DNA of 64,000 bases from Celeribacter litoreus (GTDB lineage Bacteria > Pseudomonadota > Alphaproteobacteria > Rhodobacterales > Rhodobacteraceae): assembly GCF_020165855.1 (NCBI RefSeq), contig NZ_JAIUFY010000001.1, positions 124,001 through 188,000 on the forward strand. The letters run 5' to 3'. A program made the translations under genes and the position numbers. Shown here piece by piece: positions 34,621 to 44,294 of the stretch; within the stretch, counting starts at the first letter, position 1, and each line of letters starts with the position of its first letter. The notes beneath the pieces were generated by a model, which saw only the letters and a program-made list of their open reading frames with translations, did no database searches and had not been told where the DNA came from.

Positions 34621-35274
34621 ATGGAACTGGCCATCTCGATTGAAGAATCTGTCGACCTGATTCCGGACGGCGCAACGGTGATGCTCTCCGGTTTTATGGG
34701 CGTGGGTGTGCCTGACAAGATTGTGCATGCGCTGGCAGATGCTGGAAAAAGAGACCTCACGCTGATTTCAAACGATACAGCCCGCGACACGACCGGGCCA
34801 GGCCCGCTCTTTGCCGCAAAGTGTGTGCGCAAATTGATCTGCAGCCATATGGGCCTCAATACAATCGTTCAGGCGCAATATGCTGCGGGCGAACTTGAGG
34901 TCGAACTAACACCACAGGGCACCTTTGTCGAACGCATTCGCGCTGCGGGAGTGGGGCTTGGCGGAATTTTGACCCCGACAGGGGTCGGAACGAAGATCGC
35001 AGAAGGCAAAGAGATCGTCGAAGTCGATGGCAAAGAATATCTCCTCGAAACGCCACTCAGAGCCGACTTCGCGCTCATCGCGGCTCGGAGTTGCGATTAT
35101 GTGGGCAACCTCGCTTACATGCTGACGGCGACGAACTTTAATCCGATCATGGCGCTCGCCGGAGACAAGGTGATCTGCGAACCCGAAGAGATTGTTCCCG
35201 TTGGAATGATCCCGCCGGACCTCGTGAAAACGCCCGGTGTTCTCGTCGATTACGTCATCAAGAAAGCGGCTTAA
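34621..35274 (+). CDS. CoA-transferase subunit A (AtoD-like)
   Basis: This 217-residue alpha subunit of a family I 3-oxoacid CoA-transferase has the motif VMLSGFMGVGVPDKIVHAL near residue 21 and TPQGTFVERIRAAGVGLGG. It moves CoA between acyl-CoA and a free acid, often succinyl-CoA or acetyl-CoA to acetoacetate or another oxoacid. GGAAAGGACA precedes the start. The beta subunit follows after 12 bp. Confidence 0.92.
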   Translation: MELAISIEESVDLIPDGATVMLSGFMGVGVPDKIVHALADAGKRDLTLISNDTARDTTGPGPLFAAKCVRKLICSHMGLNTIVQAQYAAGELEVELTPQGTFVERIRAAGVGLGGILTPTGVGTKIAEGKEIVEVDGKEYLLETPLRADFALIAARSCDYVGNLAYMLTATNFNPIMALAGDKVICEPEEIVPVGMIPPDLVKTPGVLVDYVIKKAA

Positions 35275-35286
35275 GGAGGCAATACC

Positions 35287-35949
35287 ATGGACCCCAAAGA
35301 ACTCATTGCCCGCCGTGTTGCCCAGGAAATCAAACCCCGCACACTGGTGAACCTCGGGATCGGCATTCCGACACTCGTGTCCGACTATCTGGACGAAAGC
35401 CTCGGCGTCTTCTTTCAGGCCGAAAATGGTGCCGTTGGCATGGGGCACCGCCCACCGGAAGGGATGACTGACCGCCACCTCACCGATGCAGGCGGTCGCT
35501 TTGTTTCATTCGTGCCGGGGGCGTCAACCATCGACTCGGCATTTTCCTTTGGCCTCATTCGGGGCGGACACCTCGATCTCACCGTCCTTGGCGCATTGCA
35601 GGTGGACGAAGCGGGCCATCTCGCAAACTGGATGATCCCCGGCCATTACACCCCAGGCATGGGCGGAGCGATGGACCTCGTGACGGGGGCGAAGAAAGTG
35701 ATCATCGCGATGCAGCACACAGCCAAAGGCGCCGCGAAGATCGTGCGGGAATGCACCCTGCCGCTCACATCACAGCGGCGCGTCGATCTCATCGTGACTG
35801 AGCTCTGCGTGATCAAACCGGAGGACGATGGGCTTCACCTCATAGAGCGTGCGCCCAACGTGCCGCTGGAGGTCATTCTGGGCATGACAGAGGCCAATCT
35901 CATTCATGGGGATAATGTGCCGGAGATGGACCTTCAGTCCTGTCAGTGA
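35287..35949 (+). CDS. CoA-transferase subunit B (AtoA-like)
   Basis: This 220-residue beta subunit carries VNLGIGIPTLVSDYL and the catalytic Glu in FQAENGAVGMG, which forms the glutamyl-CoA intermediate. GGAMDLVTGAKKVIIAMQHT is also typical. The exact acid substrate is not determined. A strong terminator follows. Confidence 0.92.
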   Translation: MDPKELIARRVAQEIKPRTLVNLGIGIPTLVSDYLDESLGVFFQAENGAVGMGHRPPEGMTDRHLTDAGGRFVSFVPGASTIDSAFSFGLIRGGHLDLTVLGALQVDEAGHLANWMIPGHYTPGMGGAMDLVTGAKKVIIAMQHTAKGAAKIVRECTLPLTSQRRVDLIVTELCVIKPEDDGLHLIERAPNVPLEVILGMTEANLIHGDNVPEMDLQSCQ

Positions 35950-35967
35950 GCCAACATCCAAAATGCA

Positions 35968-36000
35968 AAACGGCGGCCCCGAGAGGCCGCCGTTTCTTTT
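35968..36000 (+). terminator. Rho-independent terminator of the CoA-transferase operon
   Basis: AAACGGCGGCC/GGCCGCCGTTT forms an 11-bp stem with a 6-nt loop, followed by CTTTTT. The A-run upstream means it may also serve leuD from the other side. Confidence 0.9.
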
Positions 36001-36018
36001 TGGTTTCTCACGCGAGAA

Positions 36019-36624
36019 TTAGATCCAAGGACGTTCTTGGGACATTTTCGCCTCATAGGCATCAATGTCTTCAACATTCGCCATGGTCAGACCGATGTCA
36101 TCGAGACCTTCGAGCAGGCAGTGCTTTTTGAAGGCGTCGACTTCGAATGGGAATTCCTGACCTTCAGACGTCGTGACAACCTGATTTTCCAGATCGACGG
36201 TCATACGGGCGTTGGAGCCTTTTTCGGCGTCGGCCATGAGCACGTCCACAACGTCCTGCGGCATGACGATCGGCAGGATGCCGTTCTTGAAGCAGTTGTT
36301 GTAGAAGATATCGGCGAAGGACGTGGAGATCACGCATTTGATGCCGAAGTCCGCGATGGCCCACGGTGCGTGCTCACGGGAGGAACCACAACCGAAGTTG
36401 TCGCCCGCCACGAGGATTTGCGCATCGCGATACTGCGGTTTGTTCAGGACAAAATCTGGGATTTCGTTGCCCTGGCGGTCATACCGCATCTCATCAAACA
36501 GGTTTACACCAAGGCCAGAGCGCTTGATCGTTTTGAGGAACACCTTTGGGATGATCATATCCGTGTCGATGTTCACGAGCGGCATTGGGGCCGCGATACC
36601 GTGCAGTTTTCCGAACTTGTCCAT
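36019..36624 (-). CDS. leuD: 3-Isopropylmalate dehydratase small subunit
   Basis: This subunit has 201 residues from ATG 36624. With LeuC it isomerises 2- to 3-isopropylmalate. The swivel-domain motifs [11 protein letters not shown] and [15 protein letters not shown] are present. The gene begins 1 bp after the stop of an unrelated glycosyltransferase-like gene that separates it from leuC. Confidence 0.97.
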   Translation of the reverse strand: MDKFGKLHGIAAPMPLVNIDTDMIIPKVFLKTIKRSGLGVNLFDEMRYDRQGNEIPDFVLNKPQYRDAQILVAGDNFGCGSSREHAPWAIADFGIKCVISTSFADIFYNNCFKNGILPIVMPQDVVDVLMADAEKGSNARMTVDLENQVVTTSEGQEFPFEVDAFKKHCLLEGLDDIGLTMANVEDIDAYEAKMSQERPWI

Positions 36625-36625
36625 T

Positions 36626-37462
36626 TTACTGAACCTCTTGAATATTTTTGCGAATGTTGTGAAGGAAAGAGCCCTCGGCGGGCCCTTTGTGTATATGTCT
36701 CGGCCGGATCTGAGAGAGAGCGACATGAACACCGACTGTTTCATCAGCAAACCATGCGTAAGCGCCACCTTTTGGATCAAAGAACAGGTCGGTCAAATCC
36801 CAAGGGACAGGATCGAGCAGGTCTTTTGGTCTAAGGAGTTCCAACTCATTATTTGCCATGAGGCGTGAAGTTACATAAGCAGGCCCATACACCTGCCTGC
36901 GCAGGCGTGCCGCTTCGATGAAACGGTCCTCTTTTGGCATATCCATTAAGGCGTTACGAACACGCGGACGCAGCCAATTATAGTCCATGTCACCCGAAGA
37001 TATCTCTTCCAACATCTGATTTAACGCCGCAGAAGTCCGAGGCAGACTCAAGAAGCCATTGCTTATCTGCCCACTCTGTTCGTCCATGAAGCTCTTGACG
37101 AGCAGGTAGTCGTTCCACGTCGTCAATTCGCCTGTCGAAATCGTGTCGCTGTCGATCCAACAATAATCGCTCTTGGCAATCATATTGAGCCGGAAAATGT
37201 CGACAAACGATGCCGCAGGCATGCGCTCGCGTTGTTCAACTGTGAAGTCGAACACCTCACGCATATCCAGAAATTCAACTCCCTCGCGCGGCGTAAAATT
37301 AGACGGTACATCTGAGAAAAGGACAACTTCGTGGCCTGTTGCCACGAAGGAATCCAGCATCAACTCTTCGAGCCAACTCAGACCACGCCCAATCCAGGCT
37401 GTGCCGATCTTCGCCTTTTTGACTTCGACACCCGGTGGAGGAGATTTCTGGGCTTCATACAT
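36626..37462 (-). CDS. Glycosyltransferase-like (GT32-type DxD) protein between leuC and leuD
   Basis: The protein has 278 residues. It opens with [20 protein letters not shown], a GT32/capsular-polysaccharide-type beginning, and has the metal/sugar-nucleotide DxD in [13 protein letters not shown]. Sequence near the end ([17 protein letters not shown]) resembles the acceptor side of such enzymes. No membrane segment is seen. The ATG shares its A with the leuC stop (TGATG), and leuD starts 1 bp after the stop, so it is fully embedded in the leu operon. The DNA appears more AT-rich than its neighbours. Sugar and acceptor are unknown. Confidence 0.75.
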   Translation of the reverse strand: MYEAQKSPPPGVEVKKAKIGTAWIGRGLSWLEELMLDSFVATGHEVVLFSDVPSNFTPREGVEFLDMREVFDFTVEQRERMPAASFVDIFRLNMIAKSDYCWIDSDTISTGELTTWNDYLLVKSFMDEQSGQISNGFLSLPRTSAALNQMLEEISSGDMDYNWLRPRVRNALMDMPKEDRFIEAARLRRQVYGPAYVTSRLMANNELELLRPKDLLDPVPWDLTDLFFDPKGGAYAWFADETVGVHVALSQIRPRHIHKGPAEGSFLHNIRKNIQEVQ

Positions 37463-38871
37463 CAGATCAATTCCCGTACGTCCGTGAGCTTGCCGGTCAG
37501 TGCGGCAGCAGCGGCCATGGCCGGGGACACGAGGTGCGTGCGGCCTTTGTAGCCTTGGCGACCCTCGAAGTTACGGTTGGACGTCGATGCACAACGCTCA
37601 CCCTCGGCCAGCTGGTCGGGGTTCATCGCGAGACACATGGAGCAACCAGCCAGACGCCATTCGAACCCGGCTTCTTGGAAGATGTCAGCGAGGCCTTCCT
37701 CTTCTGCCTGAGCACGGACGAGACCGGAGCCCGGAACGACCATGGCACGCACACCGTCTTTGATCTTCTTGCCTTTGAGGATCTCAGCGGCTGCGCGGAG
37801 GTCTTCGATACGGCCGTTGGTGCAGGAGCCGATGAACACGGTGTCGATTTCGATATCGGTCAGTTTCTGACCGGCTTTCAGGCCCATGTACTCGATAGCG
37901 CGCTTTGCAGCCTCGACTTTACCACCTTTGAAGCTTTCCGGATCCGGAACAACAGCAGAAATCGGCAGAACGTCTTCCGGAGAGGTGCCCCAGGTCACAA
38001 CCGGCTCGATCTCTTCGCCTTTGAGCGTCACGACTTTATCGAAGTGAGCGCCTTCGTCGGTGTAGAGGGTTTTCCACCATGCGAGAGCGGCTTCGAACTG
38101 GGCGCCTTTCGGAGCGTGCGGGCGACCTTTGACATACTCAAACGTGGTTTCGTCCGGAGCGATGAGACCAGCGCGTGCGCCGCCTTCGATCGCCATGTTA
38201 CAGACGGTCATACGGCCTTCCATCGACAGATCGCGGATCGCTTCACCGCAATACTCGATGACGTAGCCGGTGCCGCCTGCGGTGCCGGTTTCACCGATTA
38301 CAGCGAGCGTGATGTCCTTTGCGGTCACACCCGGGCGTAGTTTGCCGGTGATCTCGACTTTCATGTTCTTGGACTTCTTCTGGATGAGCGTCTGGGTTGC
38401 CAGAACGTGCTCAACCTCGGAGGTGCCGATGCCGTGGGCCAGAGCGCCGAAAGCGCCGTGGGTCGCGGTGTGGCTGTCGCCGCACACGACAGTCATGCCA
38501 GGAAGGGTCCAGCCCTGTTCTGGGCCAACGATGTGCACGATGCCCTGACGGACGTCAGACACCGGATAGTAGTTCACACCGAACTCCTTCGCGTTCTTGT
38601 CGAGGGCTTCGACCTGAATGCGGGATTCCTCGTTGGCGATGACGCCGGACACGCGGTCAAGAGTGGTCGGAACGTTGTGGTCCGGCACGGCGATGGTTTT
38701 TTCCGGCGCGCGCACTTTACGGCCAGCCATACGCAGACCTTCGAAGGCCTGCGGAGAGGTCACTTCGTGGACCAGATGGCGGTCGATGTAGAGCAGGCAG
38801 GTGCCGTCTTCTTGTTCATGGGCGACGTGTGCGTCCCAGATTTTATCATAGAGTGTCTTCGGGGCGGTCAT
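37462..38871 (-). CDS. leuC: 3-Isopropylmalate dehydratase large subunit
   Basis: The protein has 469 residues of the aconitase family. [17 protein letters not shown] gives the substrate site. The cysteines that bind the [4Fe-4S] cluster lie in GSCTNGR and [12 protein letters not shown]. It works with LeuD in leucine synthesis. The start follows a CGGGAGAG-type site. Confidence 0.98.
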   Translation of the reverse strand: MTAPKTLYDKIWDAHVAHEQEDGTCLLYIDRHLVHEVTSPQAFEGLRMAGRKVRAPEKTIAVPDHNVPTTLDRVSGVIANEESRIQVEALDKNAKEFGVNYYPVSDVRQGIVHIVGPEQGWTLPGMTVVCGDSHTATHGAFGALAHGIGTSEVEHVLATQTLIQKKSKNMKVEITGKLRPGVTAKDITLAVIGETGTAGGTGYVIEYCGEAIRDLSMEGRMTVCNMAIEGGARAGLIAPDETTFEYVKGRPHAPKGAQFEAALAWWKTLYTDEGAHFDKVVTLKGEEIEPVVTWGTSPEDVLPISAVVPDPESFKGGKVEAAKRAIEYMGLKAGQKLTDIEIDTVFIGSCTNGRIEDLRAAAEILKGKKIKDGVRAMVVPGSGLVRAQAEEEGLADIFQEAGFEWRLAGCSMCLAMNPDQLAEGERCASTSNRNFEGRQGYKGRTHLVSPAMAAAAALTGKLTDVRELI

Positions 38872-39154
38872 TTCGCTCTCCCGTGGATGTTCATGGAAAT
38901 GGAATCAGACATGGCGTTTTCGCACGCCAAAAGCGCGTCCGGACATCAAAGTCGGGCGAGAACTGAGCGCATTGCCCCGTGGAAGCGCCAGGGCAGCCAG
39001 GCCCGATCGGCAATTTCAAACATACGTTCCATGGCGCTCACATATAGCGTGCCGACGAGTCTCGCAAGAGAGTTGCACACTGTGGCGGGGTCTCGCTTCG
39101 CTTGCTCGGTGACCTACCTCATGTAAAGCTGGGTGCAGACATGGGGAGAAACGC

Positions 39155-40471
39155 GTGGACCCGACACAGATATCTGAGCTCCTGAGCCAAACCGGCAATG
39201 ACGTCCTGGCGTTCCTTCAAGGGCTTCTAAGACGCTGGAACCTGTACCAGATCGGCATCTCGGCACTCGCACTCGTTATCTCTGTTGTCATCGGCCGCCA
39301 CCTGAGCGGGCGGATGCGCGAGTGGATGCGGACGCTCGAAGGGCGCCCGAAATGGCAATTGCGCGCCCTTCTCGCGGTCGAAAAACGCCTCTCTTTGATC
39401 ATCTGGGCTGCCCTGCTCTGGTCCGTCTATCAGTTCATGCAACAGGTCACATGGCCCTCGCGGTCCTACCTGATAGCGATCCTTGCGCGGGTGGTGTCTG
39501 CGTGGATCGGGGTGGAGTTCGTGGTCCAGCTTGTCCGCAATCGCGCCCTCAGACGCATCGTCCGCTGGGGTCTTTGGGCCTATGTCACGCTCTACTTTTT
39601 CGGCGGGATTGAGACGGCGGCGGAGTTCCTCGACTCAATAGCGATCACCTTCGGCAGTTTCCGTCTGTCTGCCCTCGCGGTCCTCAAGGCCCTCGTCGTG
39701 ACAGGGCTTTTGTTCACCTTTGCGCGCCTCACCGCGGGACAAACATCGACCCGAATTCGGCAGAATGAGGATATTTCGCCCTCCATGCGCGAGTTGATCA
39801 TCAAGGGCGTTCAACTCTCTCTATACGGCGCGGCGTTCTTTATCGGATTGAAAGCTGTCGGGTTCGACCTCACCGGCCTAGCAGTTCTCTCGGGTGCCAT
39901 CGGTGTCGGCCTCGGTTTTGGTCTACAGAAAGTCGTGTCGAACCTCGTTTCCGGCGTGATCATCCTCTTGGACAAGTCGATCAAGCCGGGCGACGTTATC
40001 TCCCTCGGCGAGACCTTCGGGTGGATCAACACACTCGGCGCGCGCTACGCCTCGATCACAACACGCGACGGCAAGGAATACCTGATCCCGAACGAAGACC
40101 TGATCACCGGACAGGTTGTGAACTGGTCACACACCAACGACTTCGTGCGCCTCGATATCTATTTCGGCACCTCTTACAACGACGACCCCCACAAGGTGCG
40201 TAAAATCGCGATTGAAGCCGCCTCGTCCGTCGACCGCGTTCTGAGCACCCGAGCACCCGTTTGTCATATCGTCGGATTCGGTGACAGTTCCGTCGATTAT
40301 ATCCTCCGCTTCTGGATCACGGACCCAACCGGAGGCCTGACCAACGTCCGCGGAAATGTCTATCTGGCCCTTTGGGACGCATTTCAGGCGAACGACATTT
40401 CGATCCCGTTCCCGCAGCGCGAAGTACGTGTTCTGGACGGTTCAACGCTTACAACAAAGGCACTTGATTGA
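39155..40471 (+). CDS. MscS-family mechanosensitive channel
   Basis: The channel has 438 residues: several N-terminal helices, then the pore helix AVLSGAIGVGLGFGLQKVVS and the beta-domain entry GVIILLDKSIKPGDVI. DGKEYLIPNEDLITGQVVNW is a family signature, and the C-terminal alpha/beta domain ends in IPFPQREVRVL. It should open under membrane tension to release solutes. Extra helices before the pore make it larger than E. coli MscS. Confidence 0.93.
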   Translation: MDPTQISELLSQTGNDVLAFLQGLLRRWNLYQIGISALALVISVVIGRHLSGRMREWMRTLEGRPKWQLRALLAVEKRLSLIIWAALLWSVYQFMQQVTWPSRSYLIAILARVVSAWIGVEFVVQLVRNRALRRIVRWGLWAYVTLYFFGGIETAAEFLDSIAITFGSFRLSALAVLKALVVTGLLFTFARLTAGQTSTRIRQNEDISPSMRELIIKGVQLSLYGAAFFIGLKAVGFDLTGLAVLSGAIGVGLGFGLQKVVSNLVSGVIILLDKSIKPGDVISLGETFGWINTLGARYASITTRDGKEYLIPNEDLITGQVVNWSHTNDFVRLDIYFGTSYNDDPHKVRKIAIEAASSVDRVLSTRAPVCHIVGFGDSSVDYILRFWITDPTGGLTNVRGNVYLALWDAFQANDISIPFPQREVRVLDGSTLTTKALD

Positions 40472-40575
40472 CGGAGGAGGTTCAAAGACCTAGGAACGTT
40501 GAGATTTCGACAACGAAATGCTAAATTAGGCATATCCCAGCGTCGGGGAAAGACGGCGAGCAATGAAGGAGGACT

Positions 40576-40635
40576 ATGTCCTGTCTCACGTACAAAGCGC
40601 AGCAACAGAAGCTGCTCAGCCGGAGATGCGCATGA
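40576..40635 (+). CDS. 19-codon upstream ORF overlapping rsfS
   Basis: ATG 40576 follows AAGGAGG after 3 nt and encodes MSCLTYKAQQQKLLSRRCA. Its stop overlaps ATG 40632 of rsfS as ATGA. It might couple translation of rsfS, or the region may simply be the N-terminus of a longer RsfS starting at 40563 in another frame. Confidence 0.35.
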   Translation: MSCLTYKAQQQKLLSRRCA

Positions 40636-41021
40636 CTGGAGCCATCCCGGAACCGATGGAAGGCCGGAAACTTCTGGATTTCATCACCCACACACTTGAC
40701 CAAGATAAAGCCGAAGACATCGTAACCATCGACCTGCAAGGCAAGTCGGAGGTGGCCGATTACATGGTGATTTGTTCCGGACGTTCCACACGTCAGGTGA
40801 CTGCCATGGCTGAGAAACTGTCCGACACGCTGAAACGCGATTACGGGCTGCTGTCTCGTCTCGAAGGCCAGAGTCAGGGTGACTGGGTGCTGATGGATAC
40901 CGGCGACGTGATCGTTCACATCTTCCGTCCGGAAGTGCGCGAATTCTATCAGCTTGAAAAGATGTGGATGTCTGCCGAAGAGGCCAAAGACGCCCTCGCA
41001 GGTAAAGTCACTCAAAGCTGA
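40632..41021 (+). CDS. rsfS: Ribosome silencing factor RsfS
   Basis: The protein has 129 residues from ATG 40632; a start at 40563 would add 23. The RsfS fold has KAEDIVTIDLQGKSEVADYM, ICSGRSTRQVTAMAEKL and DWVLMDTGDVIVHIFRPEVR. It binds uL14 and blocks subunit joining under starvation. It overlaps rlmH by one base, a very common pairing. Confidence 0.93.
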   Translation: MTGAIPEPMEGRKLLDFITHTLDQDKAEDIVTIDLQGKSEVADYMVICSGRSTRQVTAMAEKLSDTLKRDYGLLSRLEGQSQGDWVLMDTGDVIVHIFRPEVREFYQLEKMWMSAEEAKDALAGKVTQS

Positions 41022-41491
41022 TGCGCGTCCAGATTTGCGCTGTGGGTCGTCTTCGTGGCGGCCCTGAAGCGGCGCTCATATCAGATTACACCACCCGGTT
41101 CGACCGCACCGGGCGCGCACTGGGCCTCGGCCCTCTGACGCTCTCTGAAGTCGAAGACAAAAAGGGCGGCGGCATGCCTGCGGAGGCGGCCCTGCTCGAA
41201 CGTGCGATCCCCAATGGTGCGGTGATTGTGACGATGGACGAGCGCGGGCAGCTGCTCAGTTCACCGGAATTTGCCGACAAACTCGCCAATTGGCGAGACG
41301 CGGGGAGATCGGATGTAACCTTTGTCATCGGCGGCGCAGACGGCATTGATCCGTCACTTCGTGCCAAAGCCGATTTCTCAATCTCGCTCGGCAAAATGGT
41401 CTGGCCCCACATGCTCGTGCGCGCGATGCTCACAGAGCAGCTGTATCGCGCCGCCTCGATTTTGGCCGGTTCGCCCTATCATCGGGTCTGA
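41021..41491 (+). CDS. rlmH: 23S rRNA m3-psi1915 methyltransferase RlmH
   Basis: The protein has 156 residues with a SPOUT fold. SAM-binding knot segments are FVIGGADGID and WPHMLVRAMLTEQLYRA, and the end is GSPYHRV as usual. It methylates pseudouridine 1915 in helix 69. Its start shares the A of the rsfS stop. Confidence 0.97.
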   Translation: MRVQICAVGRLRGGPEAALISDYTTRFDRTGRALGLGPLTLSEVEDKKGGGMPAEAALLERAIPNGAVIVTMDERGQLLSSPEFADKLANWRDAGRSDVTFVIGGADGIDPSLRAKADFSISLGKMVWPHMLVRAMLTEQLYRAASILAGSPYHRV

Positions 41492-41594
41492 GAAGAGTAT
41501 TTTTGCCAAGAAGAAGAGCAAAGCGGTTCACCTGACCCTAGCGGCGCGCTAGATAGGGAGCGATTGTTTTGCTCTGTCCTGAAGGGAGCCCGTC

Positions 41595-43121
41595 ATGGCC
41601 GCACCGAAACCCGTCGTTCTTTGTATTCTCGATGGTTGGGGGATCGGCCCGACGCCCGAAGCCAACGCACCGGTTCTCGCCAACACTCCGACGATGGACC
41701 GTTTGATGGCGGAATGCCCGAACAGCACCCTGACCACCTTCGGCCCTGATGTTGGTCTACCGACTGGACAGATGGGCAACTCCGAAGTTGGTCACACCAA
41801 TATTGGTGCGGGTCGGGTCGTGGCCATGGATTTGGGTCAGATTGACCTTGCGATTGAGGACGGCTCCTTCTTTGAAAACGAGGCGATCGTCAAATTTGCT
41901 GCTGACGTGAAAGCAGCGGGTGGCACGGCGCATTTGATGGGCGTTATCTCGGACGGTGGTGTGCACGGTCATATCGAGCACACTCTTGCGGCGGCCAAAG
42001 CGATCACGTCGCAGGGTGTCCCCGTCGTTATCCACGCGATTTCGGACGGGCGCGACGTGGCCCCGCAGTCGGCAGACAAGTTCATGGCGGATTTCGTTGC
42101 CCGTCTTCCCGAGAAAGCGACCGTCGGCACTGTCATCGGGCGCTATTACGCCATGGACCGTGACAATCGTTGGGAGCGCGTGTCCCAAGCCTATGATGCC
42201 ATCGTGAAAGCCGACGGTATTGAGACCGCGTCCGATGCCGTTTCCGCTGTCACCGCCTCCTACGAGCGCGGCGATGTGGACGAGTTCATCAAAGCGACCG
42301 TGATCGATGGCTACACTGGCATCAAGGACGGCGACGGGTTCTTTTGTAACAATTTCCGCGCCGACCGTGCGCGTGAAATTCTGCGCGCGATTGGTGAGCC
42401 GGACTTTTCCGAATTCGACACCGGCCCGCGCCCGACCTACAGCGCGCTGCTCGGGATGGTCGAGTATTCTGATCAGCACAACGCCTATATGAGCACCGCT
42501 TACCCGAAGCGCGTGATCGTCAACACGCTCGGCGAATGGGTCGCGAAGCATGGGCTCAAACAATTCCGCCTCGCCGAAACGGAAAAGTATCCGCACGTGA
42601 CCTTCTTCCTCAACGGCGGCAAGGAAACGCCGGAAGAGGGCGAAGACCGCTTTATGCCACTGTCGCCGAAGGTTGCGACCTATGATCTGCAGCCGGAAAT
42701 GAGCGAACCGGAAGTGGCCGAGAAGTTCGTTTGGGCGATTGATGAGGGCTATGATCTCATCGTCACCAACTTTGCGAATCCGGATATGGTGGGGCACACG
42801 GGCATCTTGGAAGCTGCGATGGCGGCCTGCGAGGCCGTCGACGATGGTCTCGGGAAAGTGGTTGCAGAGCTTGAGAAAGTCGGCGGTGCGATGTTGGTGA
42901 TCGCGGATCACGGCAACTGCGAAACGATGGTTGATCCGGAAACCGGCGGGCCGCACACCGCGCACACCACGAACCCTGTGCCGGTGATCCTCTTTGGCGG
43001 ACCTGACGGCGCGAAACTGCGTGACGGCGGGCGCCTCGCGGATGTGGCGCCGTCGATCCTCGAACTGATGGGTCTCCCGCAGCCTGAAGAAATGACTGGC
43101 GAGAGCCTGATCATCACATGA
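41595..43121 (+). CDS. gpmI: Cofactor-independent phosphoglycerate mutase
   Basis: The enzyme has 508 residues. It interconverts 3- and 2-phosphoglycerate with two Mn ions. The N-terminus VVLCILDGWGIGP supplies a metal Asp, GQMGNSEVGHTNIGAG holds the catalytic Ser, and NFANPDMVGHTG and ADHGNCE give the remaining metal ligands. GAAGGGAGCC precedes the start. It overlaps the EnvC-like gene by 4 nt. Confidence 0.97.
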   Translation: MAAPKPVVLCILDGWGIGPTPEANAPVLANTPTMDRLMAECPNSTLTTFGPDVGLPTGQMGNSEVGHTNIGAGRVVAMDLGQIDLAIEDGSFFENEAIVKFAADVKAAGGTAHLMGVISDGGVHGHIEHTLAAAKAITSQGVPVVIHAISDGRDVAPQSADKFMADFVARLPEKATVGTVIGRYYAMDRDNRWERVSQAYDAIVKADGIETASDAVSAVTASYERGDVDEFIKATVIDGYTGIKDGDGFFCNNFRADRAREILRAIGEPDFSEFDTGPRPTYSALLGMVEYSDQHNAYMSTAYPKRVIVNTLGEWVAKHGLKQFRLAETEKYPHVTFFLNGGKETPEEGEDRFMPLSPKVATYDLQPEMSEPEVAEKFVWAIDEGYDLIVTNFANPDMVGHTGILEAAMAACEAVDDGLGKVVAELEKVGGAMLVIADHGNCETMVDPETGGPHTAHTTNPVPVILFGGPDGAKLRDGGRLADVAPSILELMGLPQPEEMTGESLIIT

Positions 43122-44251
43122 GGCACCTCGTTGCAATCGTCGCGTTGACTCTGTCCGCCGCGTCCGCATGGGCGCAGGCAGAGAGTCCGGCCTCCTTGGC
43201 GCGCGCGGCGTTGGAACAGTTTGATGCCGCCCACGCGCAATTGGAGGCGGCCGAATCCGCGACCAATCGGGTCAGGGCTCTAACCGGTGTGGTCCGTGCC
43301 TATGAGGACGGGCTTGAGGCCATGCGCGCGGGGCTTCGTCAGGTTTCCCTCCGTGAGAGCGAGTTGGCGCGCGAGTTCGACGATGAGAGTGGCGAGTTCG
43401 CACAATTGCTCGGCGTCCTGATCAGCATGAAACCTGATGCTTCGCCGGAGGCACTCGTTCACCCACAGGGGCCGCTCGGTCATGCCCGCGCGGGAATGTT
43501 GATGTCCGACATCACCCCGTCGATGCAGGCCGAGGTCGAAGATTTACGCATCCGCCTCGAAGAAGTGCAAATCCTGCGGGAACTACAGAACGAGTCTCTG
43601 GAAACCCTCTCACGCGGGCTTCAGGATGTGCAAAACGCGCGCACCGAGCTTTCGCAGGCAATGTCGGAACGCACAAATCTCCCGGAGCGGTTCACAATGG
43701 ATCCGGCGCGGTTGCAGACACTTATTGATAGTTCCGAGACGCTCTCTTCTTTCGCGTCTGGACTCGCGGTTATGGACATTGTGGACGGGATCGCGCCGCT
43801 CCCCGATCTGTCCGAGGCGAAAGGATCATGGACCCTGCCCGTGAGCGGAAAGCTCCTTCGTGGGTACACTGAGGCCGATGCCGCAGGCGTTTCGCGACCG
43901 GGTTGGGTCTGGGCAACGCGTCCGATGTCGCTCGTGACGACACCGTGGCCCGCGACGGTTCGATACAAGGGACCCTTCCTCGACTACGGAAACGTGATCA
44001 TCCTTGAGCCCGGAAATGACGTATTGCTCGTTCTCGCGGGGCTCGACGAGGTTTATGGTGAACCGGGCACAGTCATCACAGCGGGCACGGCCGTGGGCCT
44101 CATGGGCGGCGCGGCCCCCGATCTCGATGACTTCATCGAAAATGCGGCCCAAGGGACTGGCGTGGACCTCTCTGAGACGCTTTATATAGAGGTAAGAGAA
44201 GGCGGAGAGCCTGTGAATCCGGAATTGTGGTTCATGAACGCTCCCCTCTAA
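43118..44251 (+). CDS. EnvC-like murein hydrolase activator (degenerate LytM)
   Basis: The protein has 377 residues with a signal peptide ending SAWAQ. A long helical and probably coiled-coil region (residues about 25-210) leads to a LytM/M23 domain with GPFLDYGNVIILEPGNDVLL and GTAVGLMGG. The zinc-binding histidines of active M23 enzymes are missing, so it should activate amidases at division sites. The order gpmI-envC-ctpA is common in alphaproteobacteria. Confidence 0.87.
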   Translation: MRHLVAIVALTLSAASAWAQAESPASLARAALEQFDAAHAQLEAAESATNRVRALTGVVRAYEDGLEAMRAGLRQVSLRESELAREFDDESGEFAQLLGVLISMKPDASPEALVHPQGPLGHARAGMLMSDITPSMQAEVEDLRIRLEEVQILRELQNESLETLSRGLQDVQNARTELSQAMSERTNLPERFTMDPARLQTLIDSSETLSSFASGLAVMDIVDGIAPLPDLSEAKGSWTLPVSGKLLRGYTEADAAGVSRPGWVWATRPMSLVTTPWPATVRYKGPFLDYGNVIILEPGNDVLLVLAGLDEVYGEPGTVITAGTAVGLMGGAAPDLDDFIENAAQGTGVDLSETLYIEVREGGEPVNPELWFMNAPL

Positions 44252-44294
44252 GACAACTGGGGATCGCGCTGGCGGTTCGCGAAAGAGGATAGAG

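Noticed and set aside
41757-43169. 470-codon open frame opposite gpmI
   Set aside because: Antisense shadow; gpmI motifs are complete on the plus strand.
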